Positions 8,906 to 17,269 of a stretch of DNA of 64,000 nt are shown piece by piece (positions within the stretch are counted from its first letter, which is position 1; the number at the start of each line of letters is the position of its first letter). The stretch is from Streptosporangium sp040640155 (lineage in GTDB: Bacteria; Actinomycetota; Actinomycetes; Streptosporangiales; Streptosporangiaceae). The notes under the pieces were generated by a model. That model had not been told where the DNA came from and searched no databases. It saw nothing but the letters and a program-made list of their open reading frames with translations. The DNA is taken from the NCBI RefSeq assembly GCF_040640155.1, contig NZ_JBFABE010000032.1:1-64000 (forward strand). Reading direction: 5' to 3'. The position numbers were made by a program, and so were the translations under genes.

Positions 8906-9838
8906 TCACGCCGGTTCGCGTCGCTCGTGTCGCTCGCGGAGCTCGCGCGCCCCGGTCAGCCCGGCGTCGGACCCCAGTCCCCCGGCGACCCGGGCGGCCA
9001 GCGCGGTGCCGAGCCGGGCCGAGCCGGCCACGTCGAGGCCGTCGGCCAGGCCGGCGACGAACCCGGCGCAGTAGGCGTCGCCGCACCCGGTGGTGTCGAC
9101 CACCGGCACCTCGAGGGCGGGGACGCGGGTGAGCCCGCCGGAGTCGGCGATCAGGCTTCCCTCGCCGCCCAGCGTGACCAGGACCGCCGAGGGTCCCTCG
9201 GCCAGCAGGGCGGCCGCGGCCTCCTCGGCCCCGGAGGCGCCGCTCATCATCAGGGCCTGCTCCTCGTTGGGCAGCACGTAGTCGACGTGCGGCAGGAAGG
9301 CCCGTACCCCCTGCATCAGGTCCGGCATGTTGGACAGCAGGTCCATCGTGACGATCGTGCCCGCCGCCCGCGCCTCGTCCAGCAGGGCGTAGAACGCCGG
9401 GTCGTGCAGGCCCCAGGTGGCGTCCATGCCGCCCAGGTGCACGATCCGCGCGCCGAGGATCCGCTCGCGGTCGACGTCGGCGGTCGACAGGCCCAGGTTG
9501 GCGCCGGGTACGTGGAAGGACGGGCGTCCGCCGTCGGGGCGGATGGGCAGGATCGAGGCGGCGGTCTGCTCCCCCGGCTTCCGGACGATCCCGGTCACGT
9601 CGACGCCGCGCCGCTCCATCATCATGACGAGCAGGTCCGCGAGCTCGTCGTCGCCGACCGCGCCCATCGAGGCGACCGGCACGCCGAGCGCGGCCAGGTC
9701 GACGGCGGTCGCGGCCGCGGCTCCGGCGGCGGTGACCCGGATCTGCTCCAGCAGGTGGGTGTCCTGCCCGGCGGGGATCGACTCCACCGGCCTGGCGAGC
9801 ACGTCCACGATGTGCACCCCGAGGGTGACGACGGTCAT
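8906..9838 (-). CDS. PfkB/ribokinase-family carbohydrate kinase
   Basis: This sugar or nucleoside kinase has 310 aa. It contains the N-terminal substrate lid and Gly-rich region (TAAGAAAATAVDLAALG, about 36-52) and the second PfkB signature DTTGCGDAYCAGF (248-260), with catalytic-base Asp254 and the anion hole. GCGD replaces the more common GAGD, which is tolerated in the family. The ATG at 9838 is chosen because AGGAGG lies seven bases upstream; an in-frame ATG at 9853 overlaps that site. It heads a two-gene unit with the class III aminotransferase, under a consensus-like promoter, divergent from a TetR gene. The substrate is unknown. Confidence 0.87.
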   Translation of the reverse strand: MTVVTLGVHIVDVLARPVESIPAGQDTHLLEQIRVTAAGAAAATAVDLAALGVPVASMGAVGDDELADLLVMMMERRGVDVTGIVRKPGEQTAASILPIRPDGGRPSFHVPGANLGLSTADVDRERILGARIVHLGGMDATWGLHDPAFYALLDEARAAGTIVTMDLLSNMPDLMQGVRAFLPHVDYVLPNEEQALMMSGASGAEEAAAALLAEGPSAVLVTLGGEGSLIADSGGLTRVPALEVPVVDTTGCGDAYCAGFVAGLADGLDVAGSARLGTALAARVAGGLGSDAGLTGARELRERHERREPA

Positions 9839-9864
9839 GACGGTCCTCCTCATGTCTTGAGCGG

Positions 9865-9895
9865 ATAATAGACGGGCGACCGACTAAAATGTCAA
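9865..9895 (-). promoter_or_regulatory. sigma70-type promoter of the pfkB/aminotransferase unit, overlapping the tetR promoter
   Basis: On the minus strand TTGACA (9895-9890) and TATTAT (9870-9865) are 19 bp apart; TCTATT gives 17 bp spacing. On the plus strand the same DNA contains TAAAAT (9885-9890), a good -10 for tetR. The two promoters overlap face to face, the usual arrangement for TetR control of both genes. No convincing full palindrome was found. Confidence 0.6.
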
Positions 9896-9925
9896 CGGAA
9901 CGGTCCCCCGGGGGAGGAGAACGAG

Positions 9926-10525
9926 ATGCCGAAGATCGTCGATCATGAGGAGCGTCGCGAGGAGGTCGTCGAGGCGGCCCGCCGCATCATCCTGCGCGAG
10001 GGCATCGAGGCCGCCACCACCCGGGCCATCGCCAGGGAGGCCGGATACTCCAACGGCGTGCTCACCCACTACTTCGCCGACAAGGACGACATCATGCTGT
10101 CGGCCCTGCGTTCCTCGCACCGGCGCATCGTGGAGCGATTGCGCGGCAAGCTGGCCGGCCTCACCGGCCTGGCCGCCCTGCGCGAGCTCCTGCTCGACAA
10201 TCTCCCGCTGGACGAGGAGCGCGTCGCCGAGAGCGGGCTGGAGGTCGGTTTCTGGAGCAGGAGCATGACCAGCCCCGCGCTGCTGGAGGCGCAGCGCGCC
10301 GAGGCCGACGAACTGCGCTACCTGGTACGCAGCCTGCTCGGCTCGGCGTCCGCGGAGGGGGAGATCGTCACCGGCGAGGATCTCGACGACGTGGCCGAGC
10401 GGCTGCTGGCCCTGGTCGACGGCCTGAGCGTGCACCGCCTGCTCTACCCCGGCAGGCTCGGGCCCGGGCGCCTGGAGCGGATGCTCGACACCGAGCTGGA
10501 ACGCCTGCGCCCCACCGGGGCCTGA
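9926..10525 (+). CDS. TetR-family transcriptional regulator (BetI-like)
   Basis: The 199-aa protein has an N-terminal TetR helix-turn-helix (about 10-55, TTRAIAREAGYSNGVLTHYF) and an all-helical ligand-binding domain. The C-terminal region resembles the BetI/YcdC branch. The start is set by GGGGGAGGAG upstream of ATG. Its divergent position facing the pfkB/aminotransferase promoter suggests that it represses that unit and its own gene. The inducer is unknown. Confidence 0.9.
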   Translation: MPKIVDHEERREEVVEAARRIILREGIEAATTRAIAREAGYSNGVLTHYFADKDDIMLSALRSSHRRIVERLRGKLAGLTGLAALRELLLDNLPLDEERVAESGLEVGFWSRSMTSPALLEAQRAEADELRYLVRSLLGSASAEGEIVTGEDLDDVAERLLALVDGLSVHRLLYPGRLGPGRLERMLDTELERLRPTGA

Positions 10526-10578
10526 CGCCCCCTGCCGCGCCCCGCCGAGGTCTGACCGGCCCGCCGAGCCCCGGCTCC

Positions 10579-11367
10579 TCAGGCGAGCAGGGCGTGGAGG
10601 CGGTCGGCCACCCCCCGGGCGGTGGGGCGCTTGGCCACGTCGCCGAGACACGCCTGCACCAGGTCCGCCAGCTCCGGCTCCAGGTCCGGGTCGATCGACG
10701 GCGGCGTGCCGTGCACCTTGCGCAGGGTCAGCAGCGGGTCGTGGACGGGCAGCTCCCCGTAGAGCCCGTTGCCGCTCACCGCCCAGTGCAGGGTCGCGCC
10801 CAGCGACCAGACGTCACCCGGCGGGGTGGGCTTCTCCCCCTGCAGCAGCGCCGGGTCGGTGAACTCGACCGAGCCGATGTCGCCCATCCCGGTCACCGTC
10901 GCGCCCGGTGTCAGCACCTGCGACAGGCCCAGGTCCGACAGCTTGCCGCCGTCGTCGGTGAGCAGCACGTTGCCGGGACGGATGTCGCGGTGGACGATGC
11001 CCTCCTCGTGCAGCGCCTGCGCCGCGTGGGCCACGCAGGCGATCGAGCGGAGCACCCGCTCGCGCGAGGGGGACTCGGCGGGCCGCGCCAGCGAGCCGCC
11101 GGGCAGGTACTCCATCGAGTAGTAGAACACCCCGCCCTGCTGGCCGGCGTCGTAGAGCCGCACCAGGTACGGCGAGCGCACCGCGGCGAACGCCTTCAGC
11201 TCCCGCGTGGCGCGGCGGAACGCGTCGTTCCCTGTGCCTCCCACCACCTTGACGGCGACCAGGTCCACCTCGACGGGCAACCGCCCGGGCCTCTTCGCCA
11301 AGTAGAACTCGCCGTGGTTCCCGGCCCCCAACGACCGGATGAACGCGTAGTCGGCGATGCCTTCCAC
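10579..11367 (-). CDS. small soluble Ser/Thr protein kinase (Hanks type)
   Basis: A minimal eukaryotic-like kinase domain fills the whole 262 aa. It has a Gly-rich loop (GAGNHGEF, 14-21), catalytic Lys40 in VAVKVV, Glu56, the catalytic loop HRDIRPGN (126-133, Asp128), DLG in place of DFG (145-147) and DVWSLG in subdomain IX. It lacks the juxtamembrane, transmembrane and PASTA segments of PknB-type kinases, so it is probably cytoplasmic. The GTG at 11367 or TTG at 11370 follows GGAGGGAGA. All key catalytic residues are present, so activity is expected. An FHA protein, a possible phosphothreonine reader, lies about 2.3 kb away. Confidence 0.88.
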   Translation of the reverse strand: MEGIADYAFIRSLGAGNHGEFYLAKRPGRLPVEVDLVAVKVVGGTGNDAFRRATRELKAFAAVRSPYLVRLYDAGQQGGVFYYSMEYLPGGSLARPAESPSRERVLRSIACVAHAAQALHEEGIVHRDIRPGNVLLTDDGGKLSDLGLSQVLTPGATVTGMGDIGSVEFTDPALLQGEKPTPPGDVWSLGATLHWAVSGNGLYGELPVHDPLLTLRKVHGTPPSIDPDLEPELADLVQACLGDVAKRPTARGVADRLHALLA

Positions 11368-11487
11368 CAACGGTCTCCCTCCATGTCCGCGCAACGTTCG
11401 CGGCGACATTCACCACACGGTAACGTCGCCCTCGACATTCTCGGGGCTTTTCTTCGCATACGGAAAGCGTGCTCCCCAGTGCTGCAA

Positions 11488-13485
11488 ATGGACCTGCTCC
11501 TGCTCGACCTCGTCATCGTCCTCGCGGCGGCGCGGCTGTTCGGAGCGCTGGCCCGCCGGCTCGGCCAGCCGTCGGTCGTCGGCGAGATCGTGGCGGGCAT
11601 CCTGCTGGGTCCCACCCTGATGGGTCCGCTGATCGGTGACGAGCTGTTCGGCCCGCAGATGCGGCCTCCGCTGCAGGCCCTGGCCAACGTCGGCCTGGTG
11701 CTGTTCATGTTCGTCGTGGGCCTGGAGCTGGACCAGAAGCTGGTCAGGGGCAAGGGCCGGATCGCGGTGACCGTGGCCCTCGGCTCGACGGTGCTGCCGT
11801 TCGTGCTGGGTTGCGTGCTCGCGCTGGCCGTCGCGGGCGACCACGTGGGCGGTGGCAGGACGCTGCCGTTCGTGCTCTTCATGGGCGCGGCGATGGCGGC
11901 CACCGCCTTCCCCGTGCTGGCCCGGGTGCTCACCGACCGGGGGATGCAGCGGATCGAGCTCGGCGGTCTCGCCCTGGCCTCCGCGGCCGTCATCGACGTC
12001 CTCGCCTGGACCGTTCTCGCGGTCGTGGTGGGCATCGCGGGAGCCGGGGACGCCGAGGGCCAGTGGAAGGTCCTGCTCGCCCTTCCGTACGCGTTGGTGA
12101 TGTTCCTGCTGGTCAAGCCGTTGCTGGCCCGGCTGGTCCCGGCGTACGAGAAGGCCGGGCGGCTGACGCCCGGTCTGCTGTCGCTGGTGCTCCTGGGCCT
12201 GATCGCGTCGTCGTGGGCCACCGAGTGGATGCACGTGCACTTCATCTTCGGGGCGTTCCTGTTCGGCGCGGTGATGCCCCGCGAGGGCGCCGAGAGGCTC
12301 AACCACGAGATCCTGGAGCGGCTCGAACAGCTCGCCGTGCTGCTGTTGCTGCCGATGTTCTTCGTGGTGGCCGGGCTCAACGTCAACCTGCGTGAGCTCG
12401 ACCTGTCGAGCCTGGGCACGCTCGCCGCGATCCTGGCCGTCGCGATCGGCGGCAAGCTGCTCGGCTCCTACGCCGCCGCCCGCACGCAGCGGCTGCCCAA
12501 CCGCCAGTCCTGGGCGCTGGCCGCCCTGCTCAACACGCGGGGGCTCACCGAGATCGTGATCCTCAGCGTCGGCCTGCAGAAGGGCGTGCTGGACGACGAG
12601 CTGTACTCGCTGATGGTGGTCATGGCCCTGGTCACGACCGCGATGACCGGCCCGCTGGTGAGCAGGATCTATCCCGACCGGCGGGTGGCCCGCGACATCG
12701 CCGAGGCCGAGCGCGCCGCGCTCGGCGTCACCGCCGCCCACCGGGTGCTGGTGATCGTGCCCGATCCTCCCGCCGAGCAGGCCCCGCTGGCCGGTCTGGC
12801 CACCACCCTGGCCCGCTCCACCTCCCCGTCCGAGGTCGTCCTCGGTCACCTGCGCCCCTACCCGGCGGGCCACCTGGAGGTCGGCAGCGGCCTGTCCTTC
12901 GAGCTCGCAGAGCTCGCCGAGACCCTGCACGACCTGGAGGCGCTCGCCGCCACGGTTCGCGAGCACGGCCCGGACGTCCGGGTGGTGAGCAGGTTCAGCG
13001 CGGACGTCGCGGGCGAGCTGCCGGAGCTGGTCTCCGGTGCCCGGCCCGACCTGCTGGTGCTGCCCGCAGGCGTTCCCGGCGAGGCCGGCATACGCGAGGG
13101 CGCCGTCTGCCGCGTGGTGACCGTGCGCGCGCCCGGACAGGGCGAGACCGTCCCCGAGAGCGGTCCGGTGGCGGTGCACCACGGCTCCGGAGGGGACGCG
13201 GCGGCCCACGTGGCGCTCATGCTGGCGCTGCGGGCGGGACGCCCGCTCGTCGTGGTCGGCGGCGGCCGTGCCTCGGCGCTGGCCCAGCGGCTGGCCCGTC
13301 TCGGCGTGGCGGCCACCTCGGGCGAGGTCCCGCCGGACGCCCTGGTCGTGGCGCCCGACACCGCGGCCGCTCCCCCGGGCGCGCACCTGCTGGTCCGCGC
13401 CGAGCAGGATCCCGACCCGGTCGACTGGGCCGCGGCCGTCTCCGCCCGGCCGGTCGCGTCGGGCTCCCCGGCCCCGAGCCCCTGA
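11488..13485 (+). CDS. CPA2-family cation:proton antiporter with C-terminal USP-like region
   Basis: The N-terminal about 400 residues hold roughly 12 membrane spans of the Na+/H+ exchanger (KefB/NapA-like) fold: LFGALARRLGQPSVVGEIVA at the start, then VGLVLFMFVVGLELD and a later LLNTRGLTEIVIL segment. The C-terminal about 230 residues are soluble and begin with HRVLVIVPDPP, resembling degenerate universal-stress-protein domains often fused to such exchangers. The ATG at 11488 gives 665 aa; no strong Shine-Dalgarno is seen, so a leaderless or alternative start is possible. It is divergent from the kinase gene and convergent with the FHA gene. The ion (K+ or Na+) is not determinable. Confidence 0.86.
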   Translation: MDLLLLDLVIVLAAARLFGALARRLGQPSVVGEIVAGILLGPTLMGPLIGDELFGPQMRPPLQALANVGLVLFMFVVGLELDQKLVRGKGRIAVTVALGSTVLPFVLGCVLALAVAGDHVGGGRTLPFVLFMGAAMAATAFPVLARVLTDRGMQRIELGGLALASAAVIDVLAWTVLAVVVGIAGAGDAEGQWKVLLALPYALVMFLLVKPLLARLVPAYEKAGRLTPGLLSLVLLGLIASSWATEWMHVHFIFGAFLFGAVMPREGAERLNHEILERLEQLAVLLLLPMFFVVAGLNVNLRELDLSSLGTLAAILAVAIGGKLLGSYAAARTQRLPNRQSWALAALLNTRGLTEIVILSVGLQKGVLDDELYSLMVVMALVTTAMTGPLVSRIYPDRRVARDIAEAERAALGVTAAHRVLVIVPDPPAEQAPLAGLATTLARSTSPSEVVLGHLRPYPAGHLEVGSGLSFELAELAETLHDLEALAATVREHGPDVRVVSRFSADVAGELPELVSGARPDLLVLPAGVPGEAGIREGAVCRVVTVRAPGQGETVPESGPVAVHHGSGGDAAAHVALMLALRAGRPLVVVGGGRASALAQRLARLGVAATSGEVPPDALVVAPDTAAAPPGAHLLVRAEQDPDPVDWAAAVSARPVASGSPAPSP

Positions 13486-13515
13486 CGGGCCGCGCCCGCC
13501 CCCGAGCACGCCTCC

Positions 13516-13559
13516 CGGTGCGACTCCGGTGCGACTCCGGTGCGACTCCGGTGCGACCT
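13516..13559. repeat. 11-bp tandem repeat, 4 copies
   Basis: Four head-to-tail copies of CGGTGCGACTC (last copy one mismatch) lie between the antiporter stop and the bidirectional hairpin. This is a simple minisatellite with no coding sense. Confidence 0.85.
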
Positions 13560-13628
13560 GGTGGGTCCGGTGCGAACGGGTACGCCCCGGTGAGTCCGGC
13601 GCCGTCCCGCGGACCCCGGGAACACGAC

Positions 13629-13656
13629 GGGCGGTACGGCCACGGCCGTACCGCCC
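13629..13656. terminator. bidirectional hairpin between convergent antiporter and FHA genes
   Basis: GGGCGGTACGGCC and GGCCGTACCGCCC form a perfect inverted repeat with two bases between the arms. It lacks a T-run on either side, as is common in high-GC actinobacteria. Its position between two converging genes supports a terminator role. Confidence 0.7.
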
Positions 13657-13675
13657 GGAGAAGGCGCGGGTGCTC

Positions 13676-15130
13676 TCAGCGGTTGCGGTGCGACTCGTAG
13701 CGCATGGTCCGCGAGACCCCGATCCGCACGGTGGTGCCGGGCATGATCGCGACCGGCTCGTTCGGCGGGATGTCGTAGAAGTTGGGGTCGCCGGGCGGCT
13801 GGATCTGGGTGCCGTTGACCGACCCCAGGTCGACCAGGTTGACGTCCCAGCCGTCCAGCGCCACCCGCAGGTGGCGGCGGGAGACCGAGCCGTCGGGGCT
13901 GGTGACCTTGGCCGGGCGGACCGACCCGTCGGCCACCTCGGGAGCCCTCTCCGGATCGCGCCCCACCAGGTAGTCGGTGTCCAGGCGCAGCGTCAGGCCG
14001 TCGTCGAGGAGCAGCACCCCCAGCGGCGGGCGCGGCCCCTTGTAGGGGACGAGGGTGCGCTGCACCAGCGCGATGCCGCAGACCGCGCAGTAGGGCACGC
14101 GGGGGTCGTTGAAGTGGTCGTTCTTGCAGTCGACCCCGTAGACCAGCGGGCGCGCCTCGGGCTCGGGATCGGGCTCGGCCACGGCCACGGGCCGCTCGTC
14201 CGAGGGCCGCGAACCACCGGGCGTCAGCAGCTCGTACTCGAACGGCTGGCCTCCGACGCCGATCGGGTCGCCGCCCATCCCGCTCGACAGGGCGGTGTCG
14301 ATGTCCTCGTGCTGCGCCCTCGAGGGGCCGGGCGGAGGGGGAGGCGTCTCCACCGGGTGGATCCGCTCGGGGCCGGGGGGCCGGGACGGCTGCTGCTCGT
14401 GCCGCGGTTCCGCGGCCGGCGGCACCGCCCTCGACGGGGAGGACTCGGCCTGCCCCATCGGGTACGGCGGGGCGGTCTCGGGCGGGGCGGACCACTCGGG
14501 GGGCGTCGCCCGCTCGGGCGGCGCGGGCATCGGGGTGGGGGCGGGCGTGGAGGCCTGCATCTGCGGCGCGACGTGCTGGGCGTGGGGCGCGGCGGACGCA
14601 GCGCCGGAGACACCGGACGCGGCGGACTCCGTCCGCGGCGGCGCCGGCGTGCGGACCGGCGCCTCGGTCAGGTCGCACTCGACCCCGCCCGCGACGATCA
14701 CCCCGGCGTCCAGCGTGGAGAGCGGGTGCGCCGCCCCGGCGTCCGGCAGGCGCAGCTCGACCCGGCTCACCGGGCCGGGCACCAGCCGGTCGGACCAGGT
14801 GAGCGCGTCACGTCCCGCGAGCTGGATCTCGCCGGCCGAGCCGGTCACCGACGCGAACGCCGGGCCGCTGACCAGGACGGCCACACCGCCGCCGACGGGC
14901 CCGGCGACGGCGCACGCCACCGGTTCGCCCATCATGACGGCGAGGATCTGGGCGACCCGGCGGGCCAGCGCCCTGCCGTCGCCGCCGGAGCCCGCGGTCT
15001 CCCGCAGCGCCCCCAGCAGATCCTCAACGACGGCCTCGGCCGCGTCGCACACCAGCAGCAGGCCGCCCACATGGGCCACCAGCCCGTTGCCCGGAAGCGG
15101 ACGCACCACCCCGAAGCCCTGGTCGGTCAC
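13676..15130 (-). CDS. FHA-domain protein with zinc-ribbon-like motif and Pro-rich linker
   Basis: The 484-aa protein has three parts. An N-terminal globular domain (about 1-145) is of unknown fold and begins GFGVVRPLPGNG. A Pro/Ala/Glu-rich linker follows (about 150-310). The C-terminal segment has a Cys cluster (DCKNDHF, then YCAVCG) leading into an FHA domain with GRDPER, SVSRRHL and DLGSVNGT, the phosphothreonine-binding residues. The GTG start overlaps the stop of the upstream 4-TM gene (GTGA), implying translational coupling. It is the last gene of a three-gene unit and probably a phospho-dependent adaptor. The partner kinase could be the one at 10.6-11.4 kb, which is inference from proximity. 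Confidence 0.85.
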   Translation of the reverse strand: MTDQGFGVVRPLPGNGLVAHVGGLLLVCDAAEAVVEDLLGALRETAGSGGDGRALARRVAQILAVMMGEPVACAVAGPVGGGVAVLVSGPAFASVTGSAGEIQLAGRDALTWSDRLVPGPVSRVELRLPDAGAAHPLSTLDAGVIVAGGVECDLTEAPVRTPAPPRTESAASGVSGAASAAPHAQHVAPQMQASTPAPTPMPAPPERATPPEWSAPPETAPPYPMGQAESSPSRAVPPAAEPRHEQQPSRPPGPERIHPVETPPPPPGPSRAQHEDIDTALSSGMGGDPIGVGGQPFEYELLTPGGSRPSDERPVAVAEPDPEPEARPLVYGVDCKNDHFNDPRVPYCAVCGIALVQRTLVPYKGPRPPLGVLLLDDGLTLRLDTDYLVGRDPERAPEVADGSVRPAKVTSPDGSVSRRHLRVALDGWDVNLVDLGSVNGTQIQPPGDPNFYDIPPNEPVAIMPGTTVRIGVSRTMRYESHRNR

Positions 15131-15564
15131 AGAACTCTCCCTCCCCGGAAACGCCACCGGATGAACGGCACCCGCATGGGGCCGTTCGTCACCAACCAGA
15201 TGCACACCCAGACGACGGTGAAGTGCGTCCAGAAGGCCGCGGCCGGAACCGGATCGATGAAGTCGATCACACCGGACCGTAGCAAGAAGTACAGTACAAG
15301 GCCTTCCGGGACGAGCGTCAGCAGGCCGAACAGGGTCGGCCAGTCCTTCTCCCATCTGAACTGCATCAGGAAGTGATATATCAGCTCCCAGACGACTCCC
15401 AGAACCCCCACGGCCGCGATGACCAGCAGTCCGTTGACATAACGGTCGGCGAGCGACCCGGAGGGTCCCGGGAGCACCGGGACGATCAGCAGGGTGACGA
15501 GCACGCCGAGGGTGGCGAGCATGAAGAGGCGCGTCTGAATACGGCCCAAGAGGGTCGGAACCAC
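15127..15564 (-). CDS. four-TM membrane protein of unknown function
   Basis: The 145-aa protein has four predicted membrane helices (about 13-32, 42-64, 78-97 and 109-128) and a basic C-terminus (RWRFRGGR). The GTG start at 15564 is preceded by AAGGAG. It lies 12 bp downstream of the flavoprotein gene and overlaps the FHA gene by four bases, so the three are surely co-transcribed. I do not recognise the family. It may anchor the flavoprotein or the FHA protein at the membrane. Confidence 0.8.
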   Translation of the reverse strand: MVPTLLGRIQTRLFMLATLGVLVTLLIVPVLPGPSGSLADRYVNGLLVIAAVGVLGVVWELIYHFLMQFRWEKDWPTLFGLLTLVPEGLVLYFLLRSGVIDFIDPVPAAAFWTHFTVVWVCIWLVTNGPMRVPFIRWRFRGGRVL

Positions 15565-15576
15565 GGGAAATACTCC

Positions 15577-17112
15577 TTACACCGGCGCGTTTCGGACCCA
15601 CTTGAACCACTGCGCGGTCGAGCGCAGCGGCCCCATCCTCTTGACGAACCCTCGCCGTGCCAGGTCGTCGGCGATCTCCTGGGCGGCGATCTGCAACCCC
15701 AGGAAGGTGTCGACGCCGGGGAAGTACCCCCCGAGCGTGGCCGATCCCGAGGCGTAGAGGACGCCGTCGCCGTTGGCCGTGCCCTTCACCTCGAAGTGGC
15801 GCTCCACGTCCAGCCGGCCCACCGGGTTGCGGCCCGCCCCGCCGTTGCGGAGCAGGTCGTCGAAGATGCGGTGCTCGGCGATGTCGGCCTCCAGGCCGGT
15901 GCAGTCGATGATGTAGTCCGAGACCGGCTCGCGGACGATGCCGTCGTTGCTGCGCACGTAGCTGACCAGCCGCCCGTCGGGGCCGCGCTCCACCCGGTCG
16001 ACGGTGCCCTGCACCGCGTGGTAGTAGCCGCCGCTGCGGCCCGCGCGCATCTGCTCCTGCCAGCGCCGCCGGTAGGGGGTGTTGGTGCCGCCCATCTCCT
16101 TGTACTTCTTCGCCCGGTCGGCGCCCTCCAGCTTGCGCATCTCGGCCTTGAGCTGGCCGCCCCAGACCGACTTGGGGTAGTTGAAGCCCTGGTAGGCCCA
16201 GCCGTGGCCGCCCTTGCGGCGCGACCAGACGTGCGGGCCGTGCGGACCGGAGACGAAGGTGCGGAAGATGTGGATGATCTGGGTCTGCAGGCCGTGCCGT
16301 TCGCGGTCGTCGAAGAGCCGCTGGAGCACCCGGGAGGCGACGACGCCGCCGCCCCGGATGACCACGGTGCCCGGCCGCGTCTTGAGGAACTCGTAGACCT
16401 GCTCGTGCGGCTCGTAGGCGTTGACGACGTGCTGGTAGTCACCGTGCTTGGTGCGGAACTCCTGCAGGTCGGGCAGGAACTTCAGCCCCGGGTAGCCGAT
16501 CGCGATGTGCACGAAGCGCGAGCGGAAGATGATGCGCTTGGTGGCCGCCGCGCCCTCCGGCGGGGTGACCACGGTGAAGTAGCCGCCGCCCGCCCGGCGC
16601 CGGACCATCCGCACCTGACCCTTGACCAGCATGTCCCAGTAGTCGATCCGCTTGGCCTCGCGCTCCAGGTTCTCGAAGACGGTGCCGGCGCGCGGGGTCC
16701 AGTAGTCGTTCAGCAGCGGCTCGGTGAGGATCTGCCACAGGTAGGACGGCTTCTTCTCCTTCCACGCCTCCTCCAGCGCGTAGGAGGGGAAGCCCCACAG
16801 GTTGTCCGGACGCGAGGAGGAGTCGGAGCGGATCCGCTCGCCGCGGGGGATCTGCGAGCACCGGGTGAGGAACTCGTAGGTCTGCCACGGGTGGTCGATG
16901 TTGGAGACCACGCGCATCTGCGAGGTCGGGACCCCGTAGATCCTCAGGTAGTCGAGGGTCACGAAGGACCCGATGCCGCCGCCGACGCTGAGGAACGGGA
17001 TGTCGTACATGGGGATGCCGGCGGCCGCGACCATGTGGTCGGTCCACTGGGGGGTGCCGAGAAGCTCCGGCGTCAGATCGCCGGCCGGAGCGGGGGTGTG
17101 GGGGGGTGACAA
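15577..17112 (-). CDS. Rossmann-fold FAD/NAD(P)-dependent oxidoreductase, uncharacterised, FHA-linked
   Basis: The 511-aa protein has an N-terminal dinucleotide-binding motif (FLSVGGGIGSF, about 40-50) and a second one near residue 280 (VVIRGGGVVASRVL). A segment ending in TGLEADIAEH and a C-terminal GSATLGGYFPGVDTF resemble the FAD-closing region of flavoprotein monooxygenases and pyridine-nucleotide reductases. The likely TTG start at 17112 has AGGGA upstream. It is the first gene of a unit with a 4-TM and an FHA protein. No substrate can be proposed; a lysine/ornithine N-monooxygenase-like enzyme is one alternative. Confidence 0.72.
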   Translation of the reverse strand: MSPPHTPAPAGDLTPELLGTPQWTDHMVAAAGIPMYDIPFLSVGGGIGSFVTLDYLRIYGVPTSQMRVVSNIDHPWQTYEFLTRCSQIPRGERIRSDSSSRPDNLWGFPSYALEEAWKEKKPSYLWQILTEPLLNDYWTPRAGTVFENLEREAKRIDYWDMLVKGQVRMVRRRAGGGYFTVVTPPEGAAATKRIIFRSRFVHIAIGYPGLKFLPDLQEFRTKHGDYQHVVNAYEPHEQVYEFLKTRPGTVVIRGGGVVASRVLQRLFDDRERHGLQTQIIHIFRTFVSGPHGPHVWSRRKGGHGWAYQGFNYPKSVWGGQLKAEMRKLEGADRAKKYKEMGGTNTPYRRRWQEQMRAGRSGGYYHAVQGTVDRVERGPDGRLVSYVRSNDGIVREPVSDYIIDCTGLEADIAEHRIFDDLLRNGGAGRNPVGRLDVERHFEVKGTANGDGVLYASGSATLGGYFPGVDTFLGLQIAAQEIADDLARRGFVKRMGPLRSTAQWFKWVRNAPV

Positions 17113-17269
17113 TTGATGCGTCCCTAAGCTACGTGACCAGCCCGTTCGCTGATCGAAACCCTAGTCCTGGTACACGCTGAAAACGAGTGGGACGAACAGG
17201 CATGATCTGCCTGGTGTCCCTCTCACGCCGAGTATCCAGTCAGACGCCTGTAAACGACCTGTGGTTCGC

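Noticed and set aside
15577..17112. Thioredoxin reductase or known lysine N-monooxygenase
   Set aside because: No CxxC redox motif is present, and there is no siderophore gene nearby. Two Rossmann motifs alone do not justify a specific name.
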